From Ruegeria meonggei (GTDB lineage Bacteria > Pseudomonadota > Alphaproteobacteria > Rhodobacterales > Rhodobacteraceae), in contig NZ_FWFP01000004.1 of assembly GCF_900172215.1 (NCBI RefSeq), positions 341,934-405,933 on the forward strand: a DNA stretch of 64,000 nt, in the 5' to 3' direction. Below the pieces are notes generated by a model. It did not search any database. It was not told the DNA's origin and was given only the letters and a program-made list of their open reading frames with translations. The first letter of the stretch is position 1; each line of letters opens with the position of its first letter. Positions 20,280 to 28,650 of the stretch are shown here, in pieces. A program made the position numbers and the translations under genes.

Positions 20280-20280
20280 C

Positions 20281-21237
20281 ATGAATCACGCACTCATAAC
20301 GCCCCGTATCGACAGAATGCGCTCTGCTGCACGGAGCATCGTGCGCGAGCTTGGCTTTATGCAGAAGGGATTGGCGGGCACAGAGCTATCTCCCTCGGCT
20401 GTGCATACGATTATCGAGCTTGGTTATGGCACAGTGGAAAATGCGGGCGATCTCGGCAGGCTTCTTCACTTGGAAAAATCCAGCATCAGTCGCCTTGTTC
20501 AAAAACTTGAAAATGAGGGTTTGATCGAAGGTGGACCTCACCCAAGCGACAAACGATCCCGCATACTTAGCTTGACGCCAAACGGAAGAAACCTGCTCGG
20601 CGACGTCGAAAAATATGCGCGGCGGCAACTTCGTTCAGCTTTGGATGTGCTGCCAGCAGACGATGTCTCGCAAATCGAAACGGGGCTTATCTTGTTTGCA
20701 AAGTCTCTCCGAGCAAAACCTGAGCATGCCTCGGGAGTTGTGTCAGGGGTGGAGTTGCATCAAGGCTACCGTTCGGGCGTCATCGCATCGGTTGCGTATC
20801 TGCATGCCTCATTCTACTCGCAATACTACTGGTTTGGCTCGGTTTTCGAACGAAAAGTTGCAACTGAAATGTCCGAGTTTATGGGTCGGATCGATAACCC
20901 GATGAACACGACCTTTTCTGCCTACTTAGGCGATGAACTGCTTGGATCGGTTTCTCTTGATGGTGAGGATTTGGGCGAAGGAACAGGTCATCTGCGATGG
21001 TTTATTGTCAGCAAAGAGGCGCAGGGTATGGGTATCGGGAATCTTCTGATTAGCAAGGTTACAGCGTTTGTGGATCAATACGCCTTTGATCGCACGCGGC
21101 TCTGGACGTTCAAGGGATTGGATGCTGCGCGCCACCTCTATGAGAAACACGGGTTCATGCTGACCGACGAAGCGACTGGCACCCAATGGGGGACAGAAGT
21201 GGTTGAGCAGGAATTTGTGCGGCAACACGGCGGCTAA
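20281..21237 (+). CDS. MarR-family HTH / GNAT acetyltransferase fusion
   Basis: 318 residues. Residues about 1-140 form a MarR-type winged helix: the recognition-helix region LEKSSISRLVQKLENEGLI is followed by a wing ending in SDKRSRILSLTPNGRNLL. Residues about 150-318 form a GNAT domain with the acetyl-CoA-binding pattern SKEAQGMGIGNLLI and a C-terminal HLYEKHGFML. Such fusions are usually annotated as bifunctional transcriptional regulator/N-acetyltransferase; the acyl acceptor is unknown. The ATG at 20281 is preferred over an upstream TTG (20266) because of the promoter position. Weak coupling to the EamA gene (115 nt downstream) is possible. Confidence 0.85.
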   Translation: MNHALITPRIDRMRSAARSIVRELGFMQKGLAGTELSPSAVHTIIELGYGTVENAGDLGRLLHLEKSSISRLVQKLENEGLIEGGPHPSDKRSRILSLTPNGRNLLGDVEKYARRQLRSALDVLPADDVSQIETGLILFAKSLRAKPEHASGVVSGVELHQGYRSGVIASVAYLHASFYSQYYWFGSVFERKVATEMSEFMGRIDNPMNTTFSAYLGDELLGSVSLDGEDLGEGTGHLRWFIVSKEAQGMGIGNLLISKVTAFVDQYAFDRTRLWTFKGLDAARHLYEKHGFMLTDEATGTQWGTEVVEQEFVRQHGG

Positions 21238-21352
21238 CGAAGCGGCAGTGGCAATGTGGGCTGATGATTAGGTGGCCCATTCAAAGACTGCTGACACCCG
21301 GTTGGCAACAAGGTCTGGTAATGTTCCATAGTTATAGTCGAAGGTCGAAAGG

Positions 21353-22207
21353 GTGCAGCAGTCTCAGCATTTGAACGGGATCGTGCTCGTGTCGCTCTCG
21401 GCGGTCGTTTTCAGCATGTCGGGCGTCCTGACAAAGATGATCGAGGCAGATGGTTGGACCATTGCCTGTTGGCGTGGTCTGATCGGCGGATTGGCCGTCA
21501 TTGTCTATGTTGAGGTTCGCCGTGGGGCGACGCCACGAGGCCAAGCATTCCGGCTGGGTTTGCGCGGCTGGATACTTGCCAGTGTCGGCAGTGTCGCCAG
21601 CATCACGTTCATCTATTCGTTCAAGCTGACATATGTAGCGAATGTTGCGGTGATCTATGCAACCGCCCCGTTTTTTGCCGCCGGACTGGCGTGGCTGGCC
21701 ATGCGTGAGACTGCGAAGGGCCGCACTTTGATTGCTGGTATTCTTTCGTTGGCCGGTGTCACAATCATCGTGTCCGGTGGTCTGGGCACAGGCAAGCTGA
21801 TGGGCGACCTGCTTGCGGTCGTGATGACATTTGGAAACGCAGCTTACATCGTTCTGATCCGGAAATTCGCCGATGTGCCTGTCGTTTGGGCGGGCGGGGC
21901 ATCCGCCTTACAGCTCTTACTTGTGGGCGCGTTGATGGGTGCGCCTTTGAATGTCACTGCTCAAGATACCGTCTTGTTGATCCTGTTCGGGCTGACTTTC
22001 GCTGCTGCCGTAATCCTCTGGACAGAAGGAACACGCCTCACTCCGTCAGCACAATCAGCTCTTTTGGGTGCGGTCGAGATACCTTGCGCAACGCTGCTTG
22101 CGTGGGTCGTGCTAAGTGAACTTCCGCATGCAGCCGCAGTTCTTGGCGGGACAGTGATAATGTCAGCAGTCCTGTGGCACACGGTAATCGACTATCGGCA
22201 ACAATAG
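21353..22207 (+). CDS. EamA/DMT family transporter
   Basis: 284 residues with about ten hydrophobic segments in two related halves, as in EamA (DMT superfamily) exporters of amino acids or small metabolites. The first half opens GIVLVSLSAVVFSMSGVLTK; the second half has ALLGAVEIPCATLLAWVVLS, a typical EamA signature. The start is GTG at 21353 with GAAGG 8 nt upstream; no nearer ATG fits the N-terminal helix. It follows the MarR-GNAT gene on the same strand and ends convergent to the LysR gene. The substrate cannot be told. Confidence 0.88.
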   Translation: MQQSQHLNGIVLVSLSAVVFSMSGVLTKMIEADGWTIACWRGLIGGLAVIVYVEVRRGATPRGQAFRLGLRGWILASVGSVASITFIYSFKLTYVANVAVIYATAPFFAAGLAWLAMRETAKGRTLIAGILSLAGVTIIVSGGLGTGKLMGDLLAVVMTFGNAAYIVLIRKFADVPVVWAGGASALQLLLVGALMGAPLNVTAQDTVLLILFGLTFAAAVILWTEGTRLTPSAQSALLGAVEIPCATLLAWVVLSELPHAAAVLGGTVIMSAVLWHTVIDYRQQ

Positions 22208-22271
22208 AATGTCGACCCGCAGTAGATCGAAAACGCATGTCTGATGTGGTGCTGTCCTTTCGGGCGCTTTG

Positions 22272-23099
22272 TCACCCTTTTGCACAGGCCTCCGACAGTA
22301 TTGCGTAGGTACGATCAATGACATGTCGCACCTCTGGCAGAAATCTGTCTTCGTGGTGGGATACAAGCCATTGGTCGTGTTCCAGATCAACAATCAGAGG
22401 CGATACCTGCTTAAGCCGTCGCTGCGAGTTCCCGATGAATGTTGGTAAAACAGCCCGGGCAACTCCTGCAGTTGCAAGATCAAGGGCGTTTTGCGGCGCA
22501 GTCACTTCAATGGCATCGCCACTTTGTGCGTTTTCCCTCAACCAAATTGCGGAAGGTGTATTGGACAATACCCGCGCCCAGGTCGAAACACTCTTGTCTA
22601 CGGCATAGACAGCAAACCGAACGCGCCCGGTTTTTCGGCCAGCCAGACTGATCTCTTCCGGCCGATGATTTCGAATGCCAATCGCCGCTTCCCGGTGCCC
22701 GATTCTCAGCACGTCTTCCGAGGAAATGAACCGGAGCCGTACCGGTATCGATCCGCAGAGCTTCCCGGCAGCGCCCATCAAAACCCTGGTAACCCAGGTC
22801 CCGGCTGAAATCTTAACCAATAGTGGTGCAGTAGCGAGGCTGCTTTCGGTGATAGGCAAGATCCGCGCCTCAATGCTTGCGGCCTTTTCCAGCAACTTTT
22901 GCCCGTCTTCAGTCAGGTCATAGCCTCTCGGTTTACGCAGAAACAATTCCGCCCCGAGATTGCGCTCAAGCTCGATCATGCGTCGACCCAGGGTCGGGGC
23001 ACTTTTGCCGGTCCGCTCTGCTGCTGACCCAAGTCCACCTGCTCGGGCAACGGCAAGGAAAAGCCGCAGGTTATCCCAGTCGAGATCACGTTCATTCAT
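22272..23099 (-). CDS. LysR-family transcriptional regulator
   Basis: 275 residues from the ATG at 23099; the frame extends further upstream but those residues do not fit the family. The N-terminal helix-turn-helix (LRLFLAVARAGGLGSAAERT, then TLGRRMIELERNLGAELF) is typical, and residues about 90-275 form the effector-binding domain. It is divergent from the aldo/keto reductase gene with 81 bp between starts. That is the classic layout for a LysR regulator controlling its neighbour; the effector is unknown. Confidence 0.88.
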   Translation of the reverse strand: MNERDLDWDNLRLFLAVARAGGLGSAAERTGKSAPTLGRRMIELERNLGAELFLRKPRGYDLTEDGQKLLEKAASIEARILPITESSLATAPLLVKISAGTWVTRVLMGAAGKLCGSIPVRLRFISSEDVLRIGHREAAIGIRNHRPEEISLAGRKTGRVRFAVYAVDKSVSTWARVLSNTPSAIWLRENAQSGDAIEVTAPQNALDLATAGVARAVLPTFIGNSQRRLKQVSPLIVDLEHDQWLVSHHEDRFLPEVRHVIDRTYAILSEACAKG

Positions 23100-23180
23100 G
23101 AAACGATGCTTACATTCTGTGTTGTTGATGAAAAGACAGAGATGGCATTTTTTCTGAAGGGACACATTGGAGGGCCACAG

Positions 23181-24167
23181 ATGAAATTTCTCGAAACCGA
23201 AATCTCACCACTTGGCATGGGATGCTGGCCAATTGGCGGCAAGATGTATTGCGGCGAACAATCCCTTGGTTACACCCGTTCAGACGACGATGTTTCCATT
23301 CGGACGATCCACGCTGCCTTGGAGGGCGGGATCACTTTGTTTGACACGGCAGCTGCGTATGGCGCCGGGCATTCGGAGCGGTTGTTAGGTAAAGCCTTGA
23401 AACAACGGCCCGAGGCTTTGATTGCCACAAAAATCGGCGTCGGGATTGATGAGGCGAACAAACAGATCTCATTCGATCCCTTCACCCCCGATATGGTAGC
23501 CCCCGCTGTTGACGGGTGTCTGTCGCGACTGGATCGCGATCGGATTGATCTGCTTCTGCTGCACGTGAACGATATGCCGATAGAAATGGCGGAACCGGTA
23601 TTCGATGAACTGGATCAGTTGAAAGAGGCCGGGAAACTGCGCGCCTATGGTTGGAGTACCGACTATTCCAGAAGCGCCTCGGCTGTTTCAACGAGAAGCA
23701 ACTTCGCTGCGGTCGAATACGTGATGAACCTGTTCGTTGACGCGCCGCGTATGCAAAGAGTGGTGCAAGAGAATGGGCTGTTTTCCCTTATACGTTCACC
23801 GCTCGCGATGGGTCTGCTTTCTGGTAAGTACGATCAGAACACCGTCATGGCAGCGGATGATGTACGTGCATCGGACGAAGATTGGATGGAATACTACAAA
23901 GATGGCAGGGCAAACCCCGATCTCATCCAAAAACTCGACGCGGTCCGAGATTTGCTGACCTCAAATGGCCGAACTCTTGTGCAAGGGGCTCTCGGGTGGA
24001 TTTGGGGCCAGTTTGACACCTATATTCCGATCCCCGGAGCGCGGACAGAAGAGCAGATCAAGGGTATTGCGGGCGCATTAACCTTCGGTGCTTTGCCTGA
24101 TGATATACTGAACGAAATTGAGGCTCTGATTCCGCGTGCGCCAAACGAACCAGACCGTCCAAGATAA
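23181..24167 (+). CDS. Aldo/keto reductase
   Basis: 328 residues from the ATG at 23181, which has GGAGGG 6 nt upstream. The AKR catalytic tetrad is visible: Asp and Tyr in FDTAAAYGAGHSE, Lys in ATKIG, and His in LLLLHVND. The C-terminal IPIPGARTEEQIK is the usual NADPH-binding segment. The enzyme would reduce an aldehyde or ketone with NADPH in the cytoplasm. The divergent LysR gene probably regulates it. The substrate is not evident. Confidence 0.9.
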   Translation: MKFLETEISPLGMGCWPIGGKMYCGEQSLGYTRSDDDVSIRTIHAALEGGITLFDTAAAYGAGHSERLLGKALKQRPEALIATKIGVGIDEANKQISFDPFTPDMVAPAVDGCLSRLDRDRIDLLLLHVNDMPIEMAEPVFDELDQLKEAGKLRAYGWSTDYSRSASAVSTRSNFAAVEYVMNLFVDAPRMQRVVQENGLFSLIRSPLAMGLLSGKYDQNTVMAADDVRASDEDWMEYYKDGRANPDLIQKLDAVRDLLTSNGRTLVQGALGWIWGQFDTYIPIPGARTEEQIKGIAGALTFGALPDDILNEIEALIPRAPNEPDRPR

Positions 24168-24769
24168 CCTAAAGGACCACCCATCGAAGGTGGATCACAA
24201 ATGTGCTCGAAGTAGTTTTTGGGCCGTCCTACGATCCGCAAATTCACAGGCGACGTGATTTCGCGACCGTGGCCTATGTCCGGTATCTGGGTTGCACCTG
24301 CAGCATCCGCCAAGGCGCCGTGAGTCCGGAATGGGCCGCCCTTAACTGCGCAAGCCAATGTGAAAGTCCATATGCTGCACTGGCTCCGATGGCCGCGAAG
24401 AGCCCGACCTGTACTTTGGATTTTTGTGCTGCGCGCGCACGCAGCGGGAAAATCGATGCATTTGCAACTATCCAAGTGCAGTCATGCAGCGGAGGAACCG
24501 GCCATCGGTGCAAGGCGCAGCGAGAAAACGAGAGGCAATTCAAAGGTCGCGGGACAAAACGTGCATTTGCTGAGCGACATCATATGGCTAGTTTAGGCGC
24601 TCTGAGGTCATATAAGCCATTGGTCATCATCGAAACTTGTTGACCACTGAAATTAAGACGATGGCGGCTGCAAATCCAAAAAATTACCTCGATTGCATGC
24701 AAAGACTAATTGGAAATTGCTAAGAATCTCGCGAGTGCTTCGCACGGTTACTCGAGCAACCGCATGCGT
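24168..24769. other. Intergenic gap between convergent genes, with repeat copy
   Basis: No credible gene. It contains a diverged copy of the dispersed repeat at about 24315-24420 (GTCCGGAATGGGCCGCCC, then TGCTGCACTGGCTCCGATGG and GAGCCCGACCT). The remainder is AT-richer sequence without recognisable signals. Confidence 0.5.
24315..24420 (+). repeat. Dispersed intergenic repeat, diverged copy H
   Basis: GGAATGGGCCG ... TGCTGCACTGGCTCCGATGG ... GAGCCCGACCT follows the same order of blocks as the right half of the copies at 42630, 54220, 55995 and 60043. Confidence 0.45.
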
Positions 24770-25195
24770 TCATGCGCCTGTTTCGCGTTGGGAAAACAAA
24801 CCCTTCAGTACGAAATTCGCCGTACTTGGACTATGAGCGCAGGGAATGTCATACACAATCGCCAACCTGCTGAGGGCTTTAATGTCGACATCATGAGGCA
24901 TTGGTGACATCGGATCGATGAAGAAGAACAATGCATCGAGCTTGCCTTCACAGATCATCGCGCCAAGCTGCTGATCCCCGCCCAAAGGACCACTTTTGAG
25001 GCAAGTGAGTTTTAACTGTGGTGATGCATCAAGAATTTTGGTCCCGGTCGTTCCGGTTGCGAATAAGTCTGCTCCTTGGAGCAGGGATGTGTTCTGTCGA
25101 ACCCAGTCTACTAGGTCTGCCTTTTTGGCGTCATGAGCGACCAGAGCCAACCGTAGCGGGCTATCGGATGAATTGCTCGACAAAATCTGCTCCAA
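24770..25195 (-). CDS. mgsA: Methylglyoxal synthase
   Basis: 141 residues, close to the E. coli enzyme in length. Family motifs are present: LALVAHD at the N-terminus, ATGTTG for phosphate binding, the active-site block [12 protein letters not shown], and [18 protein letters not shown]. The enzyme converts dihydroxyacetone phosphate to methylglyoxal and phosphate. No ATG is available. The start could be TTG at 25195 (overlapping the upstream cupin gene by 35 nt) or TTG at 25183, which has GGAG 6 nt upstream. It is the last gene of the sugar-acid operon, an unusual place for this enzyme. Confidence 0.88.
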   Translation of the reverse strand: MEQILSSNSSDSPLRLALVAHDAKKADLVDWVRQNTSLLQGADLFATGTTGTKILDASPQLKLTCLKSGPLGGDQQLGAMICEGKLDALFFFIDPMSPMPHDVDIKALSRLAIVYDIPCAHSPSTANFVLKGLFSQRETGA

Positions 25196-25688
25196 GGCCT
25201 ACCTCTTCATAGTGATTTCGGCACATCTCGATCTTCGTGAAAACGTCCTCATATCCCATCGTCTTTCCCCATGGATCGACGTAGAGCATGACGCCATTGA
25301 CCTGAAAGTAGGTAATCATCTCACTTACGTCTTCAGGAACGATCAGCGTATGAGTCTCGCCTGGAGGCTCAAAGACGTACCCGCCTTCGCGAGCTTCCCA
25401 GTCGTGCTCAAGGTAGTGCCAACGGCCCTTGAGAACAAAGCCATGTACAGGCTGAGGATGGCGATGGCGTGACAGCACCCCTGATTGACGAACCCGCAGC
25501 AAGTTCATCCAATAGCCCTGTGAGCGATTGAGACAGAGGGGTCGAAATGAGACGGTTTCTGTTTGCGGTACCCAAACGCGCTCATCGTCGGGAACGGCGT
25601 CAGGGATGACTATCTCGTCTTGAGCGTCCTCTGGAAAAGGTAGCTGGTATGGCATCTTGGGGTCTTGATCTTCACCTTGAACCGGCAT
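25161..25688 (-). CDS. Cupin, 2,4'-dihydroxyacetophenone dioxygenase-like
   Basis: 175 residues. The cupin core shows the metal-binding pattern [20 protein letters not shown] followed by a second His in [10 protein letters not shown]. This matches my memory of the 2,4'-dihydroxyacetophenone dioxygenase-like cupin family, whose founding enzyme cleaves a C-C bond using iron. That substrate makes little sense here, so the family name should be read as a fold label. The gene lies 12 nt after the SDR gene and overlaps mgsA. A role on a keto-sugar-acid intermediate is possible. Confidence 0.7.
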   Translation of the reverse strand: MPVQGEDQDPKMPYQLPFPEDAQDEIVIPDAVPDDERVWVPQTETVSFRPLCLNRSQGYWMNLLRVRQSGVLSRHRHPQPVHGFVLKGRWHYLEHDWEAREGGYVFEPPGETHTLIVPEDVSEMITYFQVNGVMLYVDPWGKTMGYEDVFTKIEMCRNHYEEVGLGADFVEQFIR

Positions 25689-25700
25689 GGCGCGGCCTCC

Positions 25701-26405
25701 TTACATTGCTGAATATCCACCATCGACAGGATAAACGGACCCGGTAACAAACGCCGCCTCTTCCGAGAGAAGCCAGGCCACTAGTGCACCAACCTCATTA
25801 GGCTGTCCCCAGCGATCAAGCGGTGTTCTGTTCAGGATAGGGCCATTTCGGGTAGGATCAGCGCGCAATTCTGAGGTCATTTCGGTCGCAATCCACCCCG
25901 GAGCAACAGCGTTTACACGTATCCCGTCATTGGCCCACTTACCCGCAAGCGCTTTGGTCAATTGAGCCACGCCGCCCTTTGACGCGGAATAGGCGGGTAC
26001 CAAAGGTCCGCCGAAGTAGCTTAACATCGACGCTGTGTTCACGATGGCACCTTTGGTGTCAGCCAACAATGGTTGGGCTGCAAGACAGCAACGCATGGTG
26101 CCGGTCAGGTTCACGTCGATGACCTTCTCAAAGATCTCAATCTCGTACTCTGCGGCTCGAGCCAAAATGCCTGCGCAGTTGACCAAGCCGTCGAGCCGAT
26201 CCAAACCGGAAAAGAAGGAAGACACCGCTACGGTGTCGCGCACATCCAATTGAGCTGCGCTTAACCCGGCGTTTTGATCGACATAAGCTGCAACTTCGGT
26301 GTCATCGACGCCGGTGACGGTCACAGTCCAACCTTTTCGGCGCAGCATTTCAGCTATGCCTGCGCCAATTCCTCGTGTGCCTCCAACAACAACGGCATGC
26401 GACAT
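25701..26405 (-). CDS. SDR-family NAD(P)-dependent dehydrogenase
   Basis: 234 residues with a complete classical SDR set: GGTRGIGAG for the cofactor, NCAG, the catalytic Ser in NTASM, YSASK as Tyr-x3-Lys, and a C-terminal GSVYPVDGGYSAM. It starts 3 nt after the KDG kinase stop. In such operons these enzymes usually oxidise a sugar acid or interconvert keto-gluconates, so a gluconate- or deoxyketo-uronate-type dehydrogenase is the likeliest role; the exact substrate is inferred from context only. Confidence 0.85.
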   Translation of the reverse strand: MSHAVVVGGTRGIGAGIAEMLRRKGWTVTVTGVDDTEVAAYVDQNAGLSAAQLDVRDTVAVSSFFSGLDRLDGLVNCAGILARAAEYEIEIFEKVIDVNLTGTMRCCLAAQPLLADTKGAIVNTASMLSYFGGPLVPAYSASKGGVAQLTKALAGKWANDGIRVNAVAPGWIATEMTSELRADPTRNGPILNRTPLDRWGQPNEVGALVAWLLSEEAAFVTGSVYPVDGGYSAM

Positions 26406-26408
26406 TGA

Positions 26409-27326
26409 TCAACTCTCTTTTGCAAGAAATGCACTAACGGCTTCACGAGTTGGCATAGGTGCAACGGCCCCATACCCCAGTGTTGCCAGTGCCGCTGCAC
26501 CGTTAGCATAGCGCGCGGCTTCGAAAGGATCATCGCCAGCGACGATGCGGGCCAGGAATGCGCCATCAAAAGTATCGCCAGCTGCAGTCGCGTCAACCGC
26601 CGCTACTTCCTGTACCGGAACCAGCTGCCTGTCTTTCTGAGTTGCGACAAGTGTGCCTTTTGCGCCAAGTGTAAGAGCAACAATTTTTGCACCCAGACCC
26701 TGGTAGAAATCGACTATCGCGACCGGGTCGTCCAGGCCGGTCAGGTGCACTGCGTCATCCATTCCGGGAAGAGCGATGTCACAATGAAGCATGGCGGCAT
26801 GCGTCACTGCCCGGGCTCGTTCGATGGGCCACAGTTTCAGGCGCAAATTGGTGTCATAAGAAACCATGCCGCCCGCTTCTTTGACGACTCGAATGGCTTC
26901 AAATACTGCGTCAGCGGCGGTGTCTGATATGGCCTGGCTGATGCCCGACACATGAAGGACCTTCGTTGTCCTGAGCGCGTCGAGCGGTAAATCTTCGGGA
27001 ACAATGCGGCTGGAAGCCGAACCTGCGCGGAAATAGCTGAACTCGTGCCCGTCCTTACCATGAGTTACAAAATAAATGCCCGTATGCGCGTTCGAAACCT
27101 GTTGAACAGTAGACGTATCAACGCCTTCATTGGACCAGAGATCCATGAAAGAATTGCCGAATGTATCGTCGCCAAGGTGAGTGAAATAGCCTACGCTTGC
27201 GCCCTGTCGGGCGGCAGCTATGGCAGCGTTGGAGGTATCTCCGCCATGGCCCGGCAAGTAGTTTCCATCGGGTTGCTGATTGAACTCCAACATGGGTTCG
27301 CCAAAACAGAGAATATCGGGTGTCAT
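26409..27326 (-). CDS. kdgK: 2-keto-3-deoxygluconate kinase (PfkB family)
   Basis: 305 residues. The N-terminal GEPMLEFNQ and GGDTSNAAIAAARQG are typical of KDG kinases. The PfkB signature near the C-terminus reads DATAAGDTFDGAF, with the catalytic Asp in AAGD. It would phosphorylate 2-keto-3-deoxygluconate to KDPG, the substrate of the aldolase encoded in the same operon. A hairpin terminator/attenuator lies just upstream (27347-27370), so its expression may be lower than that of the genes before it. Confidence 0.88.
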   Translation of the reverse strand: MTPDILCFGEPMLEFNQQPDGNYLPGHGGDTSNAAIAAARQGASVGYFTHLGDDTFGNSFMDLWSNEGVDTSTVQQVSNAHTGIYFVTHGKDGHEFSYFRAGSASSRIVPEDLPLDALRTTKVLHVSGISQAISDTAADAVFEAIRVVKEAGGMVSYDTNLRLKLWPIERARAVTHAAMLHCDIALPGMDDAVHLTGLDDPVAIVDFYQGLGAKIVALTLGAKGTLVATQKDRQLVPVQEVAAVDATAAGDTFDGAFLARIVAGDDPFEAARYANGAAALATLGYGAVAPMPTREAVSAFLAKES

Positions 27327-27346
27327 GGTTTTCTCATCTTAAAAGG

Positions 27347-27370
27347 GACCGCACCAATCAAGGTGCGGTC
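27347..27370 (-). terminator. Hairpin terminator/attenuator before kdgK
   Basis: GACCGCACC - AATCAA - GGTGCGGTC forms a perfect 9-bp stem. Read on the minus strand, the stem is followed by CCCTTTTAAG. It lies 17 nt after the stop of the propeller gene and 20 nt before the kdgK start, so it probably lets only part of the transcription pass. Confidence 0.7.
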
Positions 27371-27386
27371 AGTTTGGTCGGGAGAA

Positions 27387-28577
27387 TTATTCGGATGTGT
27401 AGCTTTGCCCGACACCTGGAATCTTCCAGATGCGGAAGTTCGGGATTTCGGGATCTTCAAAGTTCATGTCGCCATCGACCCAGACATGCAGGTGGTTTGA
27501 CACCACATACATCTCGCCATCCGGACCCCACGCAAGGGTGTCGGGCCAGTTCATTTCTGGGTGATGGACGAAACGGCTGACTTGCCTGGTAGACTCATCG
27601 AACTTCATAAGGCCATCCAAGGATAGGGCAGTCATGTAGATGTTGCCCGCATTGTCGGCAGTCATGCCGTCGGTGTTGGAAGGCAGCACTGCCGCAACCT
27701 CGACCGCATTTTCGATGACAATTTCATTGGCCTCAAAGTCACGCAAAATTTCTGTTGGCAGGCTATAGAGGTGATTGCCGGTCAGGTTGGTCCAATAAAG
27801 TGTCTCCTTGTCACCCGACAATGCTATTCCATCGGCGCCGGTGCGCATCCCGCCGTTCTTCAGAACCGGACGGTCGTCGATATTGAAGAAAAAGTTCGGT
27901 TCATCATTGGTGAAACGATGCTGATCCAGCACCCTGCGCACTGAATTGGTGTTGCTGTCATAGACAATCAAACCTCCGTGCAGCGGATCGCAAAAAATGC
28001 CGCTGTCGGCGATATAGGCAAAGCCCGTGTCGTTATCGACAGCGAGGTCGTTCAGGAAGGAGCATTGACGATCAGCTTCTTCTGCCGAGAAAACGTAACG
28101 CTGGACTTCCTTGTTCTCTTTCAGGTCCCAGAGCACGAGTTTGGCGTCACCATCCTCGAACGGAGGGCCTGCCACATGACCTTGATCCAGTATCCACATC
28201 ACATCGTTGCGGTCGATCTCAAAACCCAGCACGGCTTTCAAACCGTCGGGGTTCGACATGCTGTTGATTTCTTCGGACGGAAATGCCTCCAACTCCCACG
28301 TGTCGCCGTTCTTGACCAGCTTCGACACAGTCGATGGAATCTCAGCCCCACCCCAACGGGCAGTAGAGACGTAAATGTTACCCTGACTGTCGACCTTAGC
28401 GCCCTGTATCAGCGCCTTGCCAAATATCTCGCTGCCTTCCCACGCAGATTTTGTCGCCTCATCCTTGACGGCGTAGGGCAAACTGTTCCATTCCGCGACA
28501 ACCTCGGGCCCGTTCGCGAGCGCCGGGGTAGCCAGAACGGCGGTAAGGGCCACCGTGTTGATCACTCTTTTCAGCAT
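27387..28577 (-). CDS. Periplasmic yellow/MRJP-type beta-propeller (SMP-30-like)
   Basis: 396 residues with a clear signal peptide (LKRVINTVALTAVLATPALA). The mature part has propeller features of the major royal jelly/yellow family: FEIDRNDVMWILDQG, DLAVDNDTGFAYIADSG, GADGIALSGDKETLYW, and DTLAWGPDGEMYVVSN. This family is related to SMP-30/gluconolactonases, so a periplasmic lactonase or sugar-acid-binding role fits the operon. A long stem-loop precedes it and a terminator-like hairpin follows it, suggesting separately tuned mRNA levels. Confidence 0.75.
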   Translation of the reverse strand: MLKRVINTVALTAVLATPALANGPEVVAEWNSLPYAVKDEATKSAWEGSEIFGKALIQGAKVDSQGNIYVSTARWGGAEIPSTVSKLVKNGDTWELEAFPSEEINSMSNPDGLKAVLGFEIDRNDVMWILDQGHVAGPPFEDGDAKLVLWDLKENKEVQRYVFSAEEADRQCSFLNDLAVDNDTGFAYIADSGIFCDPLHGGLIVYDSNTNSVRRVLDQHRFTNDEPNFFFNIDDRPVLKNGGMRTGADGIALSGDKETLYWTNLTGNHLYSLPTEILRDFEANEIVIENAVEVAAVLPSNTDGMTADNAGNIYMTALSLDGLMKFDESTRQVSRFVHHPEMNWPDTLAWGPDGEMYVVSNHLHVWVDGDMNFEDPEIPNFRIWKIPGVGQSYTSE

Positions 28578-28605
28578 GTATTCCTCCCTTGCTGAGGTCT
28601 GGTGT

Positions 28606-28634
28606 TCCGCAGGCTGTTGCGAGCAGCCTGCGGA
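28606..28634 (-). promoter_or_regulatory. 11-bp stem-loop between rraA-like and propeller genes
   Basis: TCCGCAGGCTG - TTGCGAG - CAGCCTGCGGA is a perfect 11-bp inverted repeat in the 73-nt gap. No T-tract follows on the transcribed strand, so an mRNA-stability or processing element is likelier than a terminator. Confidence 0.55.
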
Positions 28635-28650
28635 GCGTTATTGTTTGGGG

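Noticed and set aside
24203..24643. 146-codon plus-strand frame after the aldo/keto reductase
   Set aside because: It reads through a dispersed repeat copy, has Cys/Ala/Arg-rich random-looking translation and no ribosome site.
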